Shown here piece by piece: positions 1 through 6,566 of a DNA stretch of 48,415 bases. The notes below the pieces were generated by a model. The model had not been told where the DNA came from and did no database searches. It worked only from the letters and a program-made list of their open reading frames with translations. The translations under genes and the position numbers were made by a program. The first letter of the stretch is position 1. Every line of letters starts with the position of its first letter. The stretch comes from JBBQWS01 sp038210415 (GTDB lineage Bacteria > Actinomycetota > Actinomycetes > Prado026), in assembly GCA_038210415.1 (NCBI GenBank), contig JBBQWS010000022.1:1-48415 (forward strand), given 5' to 3'.

Positions 1-633
1 CGCGGGCACAGCGACGACCCGATCTGCCGGGCCGTCGTCGACACCGTGCTGCGGTGGGACGTCCCGCTGGCGCACTTCGAGGCATTCCTGACGTCGATGA
101 CGATGGACCTCACGGTCACTGAGTACGCCACGTACGACGACCTGTACACCTACGTCTACGGGTCGGCAGCGGTCATCGGACTGCAGATGGTGCCCGTGCT
201 CGAGCCGCTGTCGGACGCCGCGTACGAGCCGGCCAAGGACCTCGGCGTGGCGTTCCAGCTGGCCAACTTCGTCCGCGATGTCGGCGAGGACCTCCAGCGT
301 GGCCGGGTCTACCTGCCGCTGGAGGACCTCGACCGGTTCGGGCTGACCAGGGCCGACCTCGAGCGGCGCGTGGTCGACGACAGGGTGCGCGAGCTCCTGC
401 GCTTCCAGATCGCCCGGGTGCGCCGGCTCGAGGCCACCGCACGGCCCGGCATCGAGCTGCTCGCGCCGAGCTCGCGCCCGTGCATCGAGGCGGCTCGGGT
501 GCTCTACTGCGGCATCGTCGACGAGGTCGAGCGGATCAACTACCAGGTCTTCACGGAGCGCGCGACGGTGCCGCTTCGCCGTCGCCTCGCTGTTGCGGGT
601 CCGGCGTGGGTGCGGGCGGTTCGCGCTCGCTGA
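1..633 (+). CDS. crtB: Phytoene synthase, C-terminal part (5' end outside window)
   Basis: Condenses two geranylgeranyl diphosphates to phytoene, the first committed step of C40 carotenoid synthesis. The frame is open from base 1, so only the last 210 residues are present. The second aspartate-rich signature of squalene/phytoene synthases is visible as NFVRDVGEDLQRGRVYLP (near window residues 90-107), where the Asp/Glu residues bind Mg-diphosphate. The tail ends in a basic stretch (RRRLAVAGPAWVRAVRAR), usual for the family. Its last 83 bases overlap the 3' end of crtYd on the other strand. Desaturase and GGPP synthase genes may lie upstream, outside the window. Confidence 0.95.
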   Translation, partial: RGHSDDPICRAVVDTVLRWDVPLAHFEAFLTSMTMDLTVTEYATYDDLYTYVYGSAAVIGLQMVPVLEPLSDAAYEPAKDLGVAFQLANFVRDVGEDLQRGRVYLPLEDLDRFGLTRADLERRVVDDRVRELLRFQIARVRRLEATARPGIELLAPSSRPCIEAARVLYCGIVDEVERINYQVFTERATVPLRRRLAVAGPAWVRAVRAR

Positions 634-976
634 GCTTCCCCGAGCTGAGCTTCCGGCCCCAGAACACCCACCACGCCACCGACTGCACCACCAGCGCGAA
701 GCCGAACAGCAGGTCCTCGACGGGCGCGAACCCGATCCGTCCGTCCCCGAGGAAGGCCGGCGTGCTCGCCCCGGTCGACGATCCGACGATCGCGGCGCCG
801 TCGTAGCGGACGATCCGGAAGCCGGTGAGCACCCCGTTGGTGACCAGCTGGAAGAACAGCACGATGGCGTAGGCCTTCCAGAACGTACGGGTGCGCAGCA
901 CGTCTGTACGCAGCACCAGGAGATCGAGCAGCGCGGTGGCGACGACGGCGACGACGGCAAGCTGGGTGTAGGTCAC
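551..976 (-). CDS. crtYd: Lycopene cyclase domain subunit CrtYd
   Basis: Small membrane protein of 141 residues with the lycopene cyclase domain; together with CrtYc it should form a heterodimeric cyclase that closes lycopene end rings in the membrane. About three hydrophobic segments are visible, with the family's Pro-acid-acid signature as FAPVEDLLFGFAL. The GTG start overlaps the crtYc stop by four bases (GTGA), indicating translational coupling. The Pro/Arg-rich tail runs into the crtB coding region on the opposite strand and looks unconserved. Whether the ring product is beta or epsilon, or whether C50 carotenoids are made, cannot be read from sequence alone. Confidence 0.85.
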   Translation of the reverse strand: MTYTQLAVVAVVATALLDLLVLRTDVLRTRTFWKAYAIVLFFQLVTNGVLTGFRIVRYDGAAIVGSSTGASTPAFLGDGRIGFAPVEDLLFGFALVVQSVAWWVFWGRKLSSGKLSEREPPAPTPDPQQRGDGEAAPSRAP

Positions 977-1302
977 GGCTGGCCGTCGGCGCGGCGGGCC
1001 AGCACCGTGCGCACCGCCTCGAAGGACAGCAGGGCGCAGATCGGGATCACGACGAAGAACAGCAGCTCGTCGAGAGGCAGCCGCCCCGGAAGCACGACCC
1101 TCGTGGTGTGGCCCGCGTCGAAGGTCCAGTGCCCGCGCGCGATCGCGTAGAGGTCCCACACCACGAACACGGTCACCACGGGCAGCACGGTCAGCAGGAG
1201 CCGGCGCCACTGGCGGTAGACCCGGACCCCGAGCACGACCTCGAGCCAGGCCGTGCCGAGCAGGCAGAACCCGAGCACTCCGACGTACGCGAGCCGACCC
1301 AT
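973..1302 (-). CDS. crtYc: Lycopene cyclase domain subunit CrtYc
   Basis: 109-residue membrane protein, the partner of CrtYd. Three hydrophobic helices are visible (about residues 3-27, 35-54 and 79-93). The cyclase signature is PLDELLFFVVIP at residues 76-87, matching the P-x-E/D-E/D-x-x-F-F pattern of CrtYc/CrtYd and of fungal cyclase domains. It starts with ATG two bases after the stop of the upstream PPOX gene and shares four bases with crtYd. Split cyclases of this type are typical of actinobacteria. Confidence 0.87.
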   Translation of the reverse strand: MGRLAYVGVLGFCLLGTAWLEVVLGVRVYRQWRRLLLTVLPVVTVFVVWDLYAIARGHWTFDAGHTTRVVLPGRLPLDELLFFVVIPICALLSFEAVRTVLARRADGQP

Positions 1303-1304
1303 GG

Positions 1305-1778
1305 TCAGCTCCCGGCCACGAGCTTGCGGTGGTCCCAGGAGACCACCCGGTCGGGCCGCAGCCGCAGGGCCACCTGCTTGCCCGCACGCTCCCTCGAGGC
1401 GGCCCGCGCTGCGTCGGCGTGCGCAGGATCGAGGCCTTCGTACTTCATTGCCAGCCCGGTGACGATGTCGGCGACGAGGTCTGGATCGTCGACCAGCTCG
1501 ACCACCCCGGTGAGCTGGACACCGCGCAGCTCGGCGTAGCGGTCGCCGTCCTCGAGCAGCGCAGAGAACCGCGGGTCGCGTCGGAGATTCACAGCCTTCT
1601 GCGACTTCGCAAAGGTACGCATGAGGATCATGCCGTCGCCGTCGACGACGAACCACATGGGCACCGGGTCAGGCAGCCCATCCGGCCCCACCGTGACGAG
1701 AACACAGATCCGCCGGGCGCGCACGAACGTGTCGACCTCGGCTGGCGTGAGGGCGATCTCGTCGCGGCGGCCGGACAC
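1305..1778 (-). CDS. PPOX-class, probably F420-dependent, oxidoreductase
   Basis: 157-residue pyridoxamine-5'-phosphate-oxidase-like split-barrel protein. Visible family features are the opening strand pair RRICVLVTVGPDGLPDPVPMW (quoted to 20: RRICVLVTVGPDGLPDPVPM), the central MILMRTFAKSQKAVNLRRDP and the C-terminal LRLRPDRVVSWDHRK. These resemble the actinobacterial F420-binding PPOX groups; the substrate is unknown. The GTG start lies five bases after the stop of the Rv2175c-like gene and the stop is two bases before crtYc, so it sits inside one minus-strand transcription unit. A role in carotenoid redox chemistry is possible but only suggested by position. FMN binding is the main alternative. 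Confidence 0.72.
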   Translation of the reverse strand: MSGRRDEIALTPAEVDTFVRARRICVLVTVGPDGLPDPVPMWFVVDGDGMILMRTFAKSQKAVNLRRDPRFSALLEDGDRYAELRGVQLTGVVELVDDPDLVADIVTGLAMKYEGLDPAHADAARAASRERAGKQVALRLRPDRVVSWDHRKLVAGS

Positions 1779-1783
1779 GGTCG

Positions 1784-2173
1784 CTAGAAACCCAACGCCT
1801 GGGCGCGCCGCTTGACCTCGGTGCCACGGTTCTCGCGAAGGGCGTCCATCGGGGCTCCGGGCAGTGAGTCGTCGGCTGTGAACAGCCAGGAGAGCGCCTC
1901 GTCGTCGGAGTAACCGGCGTCCTGAAGCAGGGTCAGCACCCCGGGCAGGCCCTTGACGATGTGGTCCTCCTCGAGGAACGCCGAGGGGACGTACAGGATC
2001 CCGTCGCGGCGTACCGCGAGCATCAGTCGCTCGCGGATCTGCTGGCGGACCCGGGTCACCTCGATGCCGAAGGCCTCCGCGATGTCCGGGAGCGGCGTCC
2101 ACTCGGTGATCAGATCGGTCAGGACGGGGTCGATCGGGACGGCGTCGCTCGCCGCGGGATGAGTGTCGGTCAC
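1784..2173 (-). CDS. Rv2175c-like DNA-binding protein
   Basis: 129 residues. A winged-helix-like N-terminal part (PLPDIAEAFGIEVTRVRQQI, about residues 27-46) is followed by a compact C-terminal domain (PGVLTLLQDAGYSDDEALSW). This is the architecture of M. tuberculosis Rv2175c, a DNA-binding substrate of the kinase PknL. In M. tuberculosis the two genes are neighbours; here a PknL-type kinase lies 4.4 kb away. Thr2 and Thr4 in the flexible N-terminus are possible phosphosites by analogy only. It has a GTG start and heads the run leading to crtYcd, with only 36 bp separating it from the divergent gene at 2210. Confidence 0.75.
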   Translation of the reverse strand: MTDTHPAASDAVPIDPVLTDLITEWTPLPDIAEAFGIEVTRVRQQIRERLMLAVRRDGILYVPSAFLEEDHIVKGLPGVLTLLQDAGYSDDEALSWLFTADDSLPGAPMDALRENRGTEVKRRAQALGF

Positions 2174-2195
2174 CAGACCAGCCTGCCATGCCGCC

Positions 2196-2201
2196 TAGGG
2201 T
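2196..2201 (+). promoter_or_regulatory. Candidate -10 element, near-leaderless start
   Basis: TAGGGT ends eight bases before the ATG at 2210, with no Shine-Dalgarno between. No -35 element is obvious. The position suggests transcription starting at or next to the start codon. Confidence 0.3.
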
Positions 2202-2209
2202 CCCGCGGT

Positions 2210-2737
2210 ATGACTGAGATCCTGGACAGCGACGACGCCCGCGAACCTGACGACGATGTCGACCTCGTCGACGACTCCCCGAGCGACTCCAAGGACGAGG
2301 TGCCGCACGAGCCCGGTCGCTGGGCCGCGGCGTGGCATTCGGTGGCCGATCCGGCCGCCCTCGCGGTCGCCGCGATGCTCGCCGTGCTCTGCGCCGCCGC
2401 AGTCGGGCCGTCGTACGTGTTCCAGTCGTACCCGTTCAACCAAGGGATCGGGAGCCTCAACGGGGTCTTCAACCTCGCGACGTCCACCGAGCTCCGGCCG
2501 TTGCACGACTTCCTCGTCAACGCGGCGCCCACGATCGGGCTGCTCGCCGTGGCCCTGCTCTGTGCGTGTCTGAGCGTGGTGCGGGTGCACTCCGGTTCTC
2601 CGGCCTGGGTGCGTCCGGTGGCCGGCGGGGCGCTCATCGTGACCCTTTCGCTCGGTGTGCTCGTGGCGGCGGGCGGCTACCGGGCGAGCACTCTCGACCT
2701 GACCGTTCCCACGACGGGCGCCTCGGGCACCGCCTGA
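2210..2737 (+). CDS. Conserved membrane protein of unknown function
   Basis: 175 residues, family not recognised. An acidic N-terminus (residues 1-35, rich in Asp/Glu) is followed by three hydrophobic segments: about 48-66 (PAALAVAAMLAVLCAAAVGP), 103-122 (TIGLLAVALLCACLSVV) and 134-157 (ALIVTLSLGVLVAAGGY). The loop between the first two contains FNQGIGSLNGVFNLA. The ATG has no ribosome-binding site but carries a TANNNT hexamer eight bases upstream. It is followed 27 bp later by a methyltransferase on the same strand. Confidence 0.6.
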   Translation: MTEILDSDDAREPDDDVDLVDDSPSDSKDEVPHEPGRWAAAWHSVADPAALAVAAMLAVLCAAAVGPSYVFQSYPFNQGIGSLNGVFNLATSTELRPLHDFLVNAAPTIGLLAVALLCACLSVVRVHSGSPAWVRPVAGGALIVTLSLGVLVAAGGYRASTLDLTVPTTGASGTA

Positions 2738-2752
2738 GGCGGGAGCCCGGAG

Positions 2753-2758
2753 TACGTT
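2753..2758 (+). promoter_or_regulatory. Candidate -10 element, leaderless start of methyltransferase
   Basis: TACGTT ends six bases before the GTG at 2765, with no purine-rich ribosome-binding site between. This is the spacing expected if transcription begins at the G of GTG. Confidence 0.35.
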
Positions 2759-2764
2759 CGTCCA

Positions 2765-3538
2765 GTGACGTTCGAGGTGTCGGCTCAGGCGTATGTGCGG
2801 TTCATGGGCAGGTACTCCAGCCCGCTGGCGACGTCCTTCGCCGACCTGGCCGACGTCCGGTCCGGTCAGGACGCCCTCGACGTGGGGTGTGGCACCGGCG
2901 CCCTGACCGACGTCCTGGTCGAGCGGCTCGGCGCCGACCGGGTCACCGCAGTCGACCCGTCACAGTCGTTCGTCGCCGCCTTGTCGGCGAAGCACCCCGA
3001 CCTACCGGTCCAGCGGGCCTCTGCGGAACGGCTGCCCTTCGCCGACGCGACTTTCGACCGCACGCTAGCCCAGCTCGTCGTGCACTTCATGGCCGAACCC
3101 GCGAAGGGACTGGCCGAGATGGCGCGGGTGACCCGGCCCGGCGGGATCGTCGCAGCCAACGTGTGGGCCGACGCGGGCAGCCCTCTTGCGCTCTTCTGGC
3201 GAGCAGCTCGCGAGCTCGACCCGGCGTGCCGAGACGAGTCAGGTCGTCCGGGGGTCAGCGAAGGCCAGCTCGCCGCGTTGTTCACAGCAGCCGGCATGCC
3301 CGGGGCGAGATCGGCCGGGCTATCGGTGCAGGTCGACCATCCGACGTTCGAGGAGTGGTGGGAGCCGTACACCTTCGGGGTCGGCCCGGTCGGCCAGCAC
3401 GTCGAACGGCTCGCCCCGCACGATCGCGCCGAGCTGCGCGAACGCTGCCGCAGCCTGCTCCCAGCGGCCCCTGTCACCGTGGACGCGCAAGCCTGGACGG
3501 TCTGGTGGGTCAAGCCGGACCGGATGGTGCCGAGTTGA
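2765..3538 (+). CDS. Class I SAM-dependent methyltransferase
   Basis: 257 residues with a Rossmann-type methyltransferase domain. Motif I, ALDVGCGTGALTDVL (about residues 37-51), binds S-adenosylmethionine; the acidic residue after strand 2 is in TAVDPSQ; motif III is RTLAQLVVHFM; and the post-motif strand is RVTRPGGIVAANVW. This is the methyltransf_11/25 pattern used on small molecules such as quinones, lipids or polyketides. The substrate cannot be assigned. The GTG start is chosen because a TANNNT hexamer lies six bases upstream. Confidence 0.8.
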   Translation: MTFEVSAQAYVRFMGRYSSPLATSFADLADVRSGQDALDVGCGTGALTDVLVERLGADRVTAVDPSQSFVAALSAKHPDLPVQRASAERLPFADATFDRTLAQLVVHFMAEPAKGLAEMARVTRPGGIVAANVWADAGSPLALFWRAARELDPACRDESGRPGVSEGQLAALFTAAGMPGARSAGLSVQVDHPTFEEWWEPYTFGVGPVGQHVERLAPHDRAELRERCRSLLPAAPVTVDAQAWTVWWVKPDRMVPS

Positions 3539-3558
3539 GTTGAGCTGAGGAGGATGCG

Positions 3559-3750
3559 ATGACCACTTCGAGATCGGCCCGAGCCGGGGCTGGTGGCGGC
3601 GGAGCCGTCTACGGGCTCGGGTTCTTCGGAGCCCTGGTCTACTACTGGCAGCACGCCGAGGGATTCTGGCCGCACGTATGGGGCCTCCTCGAGGCGTTCG
3701 TCTGGCCGGCTTTCGTCGTCTACGACCTGCTGAAGCACCTCAAGGGCTGA
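3559..3750 (+). CDS. Small membrane protein
   Basis: 63 residues. A Gly/Ala-rich N-terminus is followed by two short hydrophobic stretches rich in aromatics (YGLGFFGALVYYW and GLLEAFVWPAFVVYDLL). A strong AGGAGG ribosome-binding site sits a few bases before the ATG, which supports real translation despite the small size. It lies 20 bp after the methyltransferase and probably shares its transcript. Similar small Trp/Tyr-rich membrane proteins are common in actinomycetes; no function is known to me. Confidence 0.65.
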   Translation: MTTSRSARAGAGGGGAVYGLGFFGALVYYWQHAEGFWPHVWGLLEAFVWPAFVVYDLLKHLKG

Positions 3751-3796
3751 CCGGCTCTTAGCGCTCGACTAACCGGAGGCGCGGTAGGACGTGCAC

Positions 3797-4729
3797 ATGA
3801 AACGTCTTGTGCTGGCCGGTCTCGCCAACCTCCTCGTCGTCGTCGGCATCGTCGCGGTGGTCCCCAGCGGGTCGCCTCCCGCCGGTGCCGCCGGTGCCGC
3901 TGGTGGCCAACGGCCCTGCGTCGACAGCCCGGCCCCGCTCAGGTACGCGCACGTCGTGTGGATCGTCATGGAGAACCGGTCCTACGGCGAGGTCGTCGGG
4001 CACGCGCCGTACCTCGACTCGCTCGCGGCTCAGTGCGGGTCGGCGACGAACATGCACAACGTGTCGCACCCCAGCCAGCCCAACTACATCGCCATGACCT
4101 CAGGTAAGTCCTTGAACTCGTTGCCCACCAACGACTGTCCAACCTTCTGCCCGGAGAGCGGACCGAGCATCTTCGGCCAGAACCCGTCCTGGAGCGTGTT
4201 CGCGGAGTCGATGCCGACCCCGTGCCTCAAGGTCGACCACGGCACCTACCGCACGCACCACACCGCGGCTCCGTACTACCGGGCGCTGACCAACTGCCAC
4301 AGCAACGACCTGCCGTTGACCGCCATCATCCCGGCCGGTCTACCGGCCTTCACGATGATCGTGCCCGACGTCGTCGACGACATGCACGAGAACACGTCGT
4401 CGGTGGCCAAGGGCGACGTCTGGCTGAGGGCTCACCTACCGGCTTTGCTCGCCACGCCTGACTACCAGGCGGGCCGCACCGCGATCTTCGTGACCTGGGA
4501 CGAGGGCGGCCTGGCAGGGCGCACCACCAGGGACTGCGCCACCAACACGACCGACCAGGGCTGCCACATCGCGACGCTCGCACTCGCCAAGTCGGTCGCC
4601 CCGGGGCTGAAGCCGGCGGGACTGCTGAACCTGTACGGCCTGCTCCGGGCGACGGAGCAGATGCTCGGCTACCCGTTGCTCGGGCGGGCCGGCCAGGCGA
4701 CCTCGCTGCGTACCGCATTCGGCATGTGA
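3797..4729 (+). CDS. Secreted phosphoesterase-family protein (acid phosphatase / phospholipase C-like)
   Basis: 310 residues. An N-terminal export signal is clear: MKRLVLAGLANLLVVVGIV then an Ala/Gly-rich cleavage region near residue 33. The phosphoesterase-family core follows, with HVVWIVMENRSYGEVVG (Glu-Asn metal/nucleophile region), HPSQPNYIAMTSG and FVTWDEGG. This is the alkaline-phosphatase-like fold of bacterial acid phosphatases and phospholipases C. Several Cys residues (PCVDS, DCPTFCP, NCH, DCATN, GCH) suggest disulfides outside the cell. ATG at 3797 is preferred over GTG at 3791 because AGGA lies seven bases before it. The natural substrate is unknown. Confidence 0.8.
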   Translation: MKRLVLAGLANLLVVVGIVAVVPSGSPPAGAAGAAGGQRPCVDSPAPLRYAHVVWIVMENRSYGEVVGHAPYLDSLAAQCGSATNMHNVSHPSQPNYIAMTSGKSLNSLPTNDCPTFCPESGPSIFGQNPSWSVFAESMPTPCLKVDHGTYRTHHTAAPYYRALTNCHSNDLPLTAIIPAGLPAFTMIVPDVVDDMHENTSSVAKGDVWLRAHLPALLATPDYQAGRTAIFVTWDEGGLAGRTTRDCATNTTDQGCHIATLALAKSVAPGLKPAGLLNLYGLLRATEQMLGYPLLGRAGQATSLRTAFGM

Positions 4730-4810
4730 GGCACGTGCCCGCTCCGGCTGTCGAGCGCTAGGGTTTGCGAGGTCGATGCCGGACGTACCGCGGAGGTGAC
4801 CCCGGTCCCT

Positions 4811-5641
4811 GTGTCTGCTCCCGCCTTTCCCGTCGTTCCCCCTGCGTCGACCGTGGTCGACCGGCTTCGCGCGGCTGGCTGCGTCTTCGCCGAGGACGAG
4901 GCGAGGATCCTGCTCTCCGCCGCGGCGACCGCGGACGACCTCGAAGCGATGCTCGCACGCAGGGTGTCCGGTCTACCGCTCGAGCAGGTCGTCGGCTGGA
5001 CCGAGTTCTTCGGCCTTCGGATCGCCGTGGCGCCGGAGGTGTTCGTACCACGTCGGCGTACGGAGTTCCTCGTCCGGCAGGCCGCTGACGTCGCCCGGCC
5101 CGGCGCCGTGGTCGTCGACCTGTGCTGCGGCTCCGGCGCCGTCGGAGTCGCGCTGGTCTGGTCGCTCGGCAGGGCCGAGCTGCACGCGGTGGACGTCGAT
5201 GCCGCCGCGGTGGGTTGCGCTCGAGGCAACGTCGCGTCCACCGGCCGGGTCTACCACGGCGACCTGTTCGCCCCGCTCCCACTGGTGCTGCTCGGCGGCG
5301 TCGACGTGCTGGTCGCGAACGCGCCGTACGTACCCACCGACTCGCTGGGCCTGCTGCCCGCCGAGGCCCGGCTGCACGAGCCACGGCTCGCGCTCGACGG
5401 TGGCGTCGACGGGCTCGACGTGCAGCAGAGGATCGTGGCGGGTGCTCTGCCCTGGCTCACCCCTGGCGGGCACGTGCTGTTCGAGACGAGCGCGGATCAG
5501 GCCGAGCGGACCGCCGATCTGTTCACCCGCACCGGACTGTCCACCAGGATCGCTCGGTCCGAGGAGCTCGACGCCACAGTGGTCATCGGTTCCGCACCAC
5601 TGCGCGAAGCAGCACGACGTTCGCGCAGGCTGCCACGCTGA
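4811..5641 (+). CDS. Putative protein N5-glutamine methyltransferase (PrmC-related)
   Basis: About 276 residues. The SAM site is VVDLCCGSGAVGVAL and the catalytic-loop motif is NAPYVP, in place of NPPY in PrmC/HemK; that variant fits the actinobacterial PrmC-related group (TIGR03704). The C-terminal PWLTPGGHVLFETS is the usual post-motif strand. The target protein is unknown; release factor is the classical substrate of true PrmC. An in-frame GTG at 4796 overlaps the GGAGGTGA sequence, so GTG at 4811 is preferred. The last 59 bases overlap the convergent membrane-protein gene. Confidence 0.78.
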   Translation: MSAPAFPVVPPASTVVDRLRAAGCVFAEDEARILLSAAATADDLEAMLARRVSGLPLEQVVGWTEFFGLRIAVAPEVFVPRRRTEFLVRQAADVARPGAVVVDLCCGSGAVGVALVWSLGRAELHAVDVDAAAVGCARGNVASTGRVYHGDLFAPLPLVLLGGVDVLVANAPYVPTDSLGLLPAEARLHEPRLALDGGVDGLDVQQRIVAGALPWLTPGGHVLFETSADQAERTADLFTRTGLSTRIARSEELDATVVIGSAPLREAARRSRRLPR

Positions 5642-5945
5642 TCAGCGTGATCGCGAGAGCCCCGGTCAGGACGACGAACCAGCCGGCCTGACCGCCCGTG
5701 CTGGACCAGACGGTCGCACCGTCCGGCCCCACTGTCCCGGAACCACTGGAGAACGAAGGGTTCGCACCCGGCACCAGCGCCAGCAAGCCGTAGCCGACGT
5801 AGTAGCCCACGATGGCCACCAGCCCGAAGGGCAGCGAGACCACGACCGCGAACAGGACGAGCCACGGGGTCCGGGTCAGCATTCCGGTGGCCGCGGTCAC
5901 GGCGACCGCGACGACGTAGGCGGCCTCGACACGCTGTGTCGCCAT
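5583..5945 (-). CDS. Small integral membrane protein
   Basis: 120 residues, family not recognised. Three to four hydrophobic segments are visible: AAYVVAVAVTAATGML, PWLVLFAVVVSLPFGLVAIV, GYYVGYGLLALVPG and the C-terminal FVVLTGALAITLISVAA. A polar Ser/Gly loop (PSFSSGSGTVGPDGATVW) separates the last two. The ATG lies 27 bp from the divergent acetyltransferase gene, so the two may share a control region. Its 3' end overlaps the PrmC-related gene by 59 bp. Confidence 0.6.
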   Translation of the reverse strand: MATQRVEAAYVVAVAVTAATGMLTRTPWLVLFAVVVSLPFGLVAIVGYYVGYGLLALVPGANPSFSSGSGTVGPDGATVWSSTGGQAGWFVVLTGALAITLISVAACANVVLLRAVVRNR

Positions 5946-5972
5946 GCCGGCAAGGTACTCCAGGATGGGGGC

Positions 5973-6566
5973 ATGAGCGACGATCCGCGCGACCGCTGGG
6001 GGATGGAGCTGCGTCTCGTCGAGACCACCGATGTCGACGCGTACGTACGGATGCGCTGCGACCCCGTGATGATGACCGAGCTCGGCGGCCCGCAGGCACG
6101 TGAAGGCATCGAGGCGAACGTGCAGGCCGACGTCGACCCCGTGGTCGCCCGGAGCAGCTGGATCCTGATGATCGTGCCGATCGGTTCGGACCCGGCCGAC
6201 GCCTCGTGCGTCGCCGGCGGCGTGGTGCTGTGGCCCAACGCCGAGGATGGCGAGACTCTCTCCGAGATGGGCCCGATGGTGCTGCCGGAGCACCAGGGCA
6301 AGGGACTCGGTAAGGCCGCCGTCACCGCGATGCTGGAGCGCGCCCGAGCCGATGGCCGGTGTGGGGTCGTGCACGCCCACCCTGGCGTGACCAATGCCGC
6401 ATCCAACGGCATCTGCCGGTCGCTCGGGTTCACGTTGCACGGCCACCAGCAGATCGACTTCGCTGGTCAGCTCTTCCTGAGCAACCGCTGGGAGCTCGAC
6501 TTGGGGCGGCGCGGTTCCGGGCCAGGTCGAAACCGCCAGGTACCCTCGGAGCATGGACACGCCTGA
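5973..6566 (+). CDS. GNAT-family N-acetyltransferase
   Basis: 197 residues. The acetyl-CoA pyrophosphate-binding motif A is clear as MVLPEHQGKGLGKAAVTAML (Q/R-x-x-G-x-G form QGKGLG), followed by a beta-strand and the NAASNGICRSLGF helix typical of GNAT enzymes. The acceptor substrate cannot be told. The ATG at 5973 gives a short hydrophilic extension; ATG at 6003 (MELRLVETTD) is an alternative start nearer the domain. The 3' end overlaps the kinase start by 14 bp. Confidence 0.8.
   Translation: MSDDPRDRWGMELRLVETTDVDAYVRMRCDPVMMTELGGPQAREGIEANVQADVDPVVARSSWILMIVPIGSDPADASCVAGGVVLWPNAEDGETLSEMGPMVLPEHQGKGLGKAAVTAMLERARADGRCGVVHAHPGVTNAASNGICRSLGFTLHGHQQIDFAGQLFLSNRWELDLGRRGSGPGRNRQVPSEHGHA
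6541..6546 (+). promoter_or_regulatory. Candidate -10 element, leaderless start of kinase
   Basis: TACCCT ends six bases before the ATG at 6553. It lies inside the end of the acetyltransferase gene, so the kinase may have its own leaderless transcript as well as reading from upstream. Confidence 0.35.
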
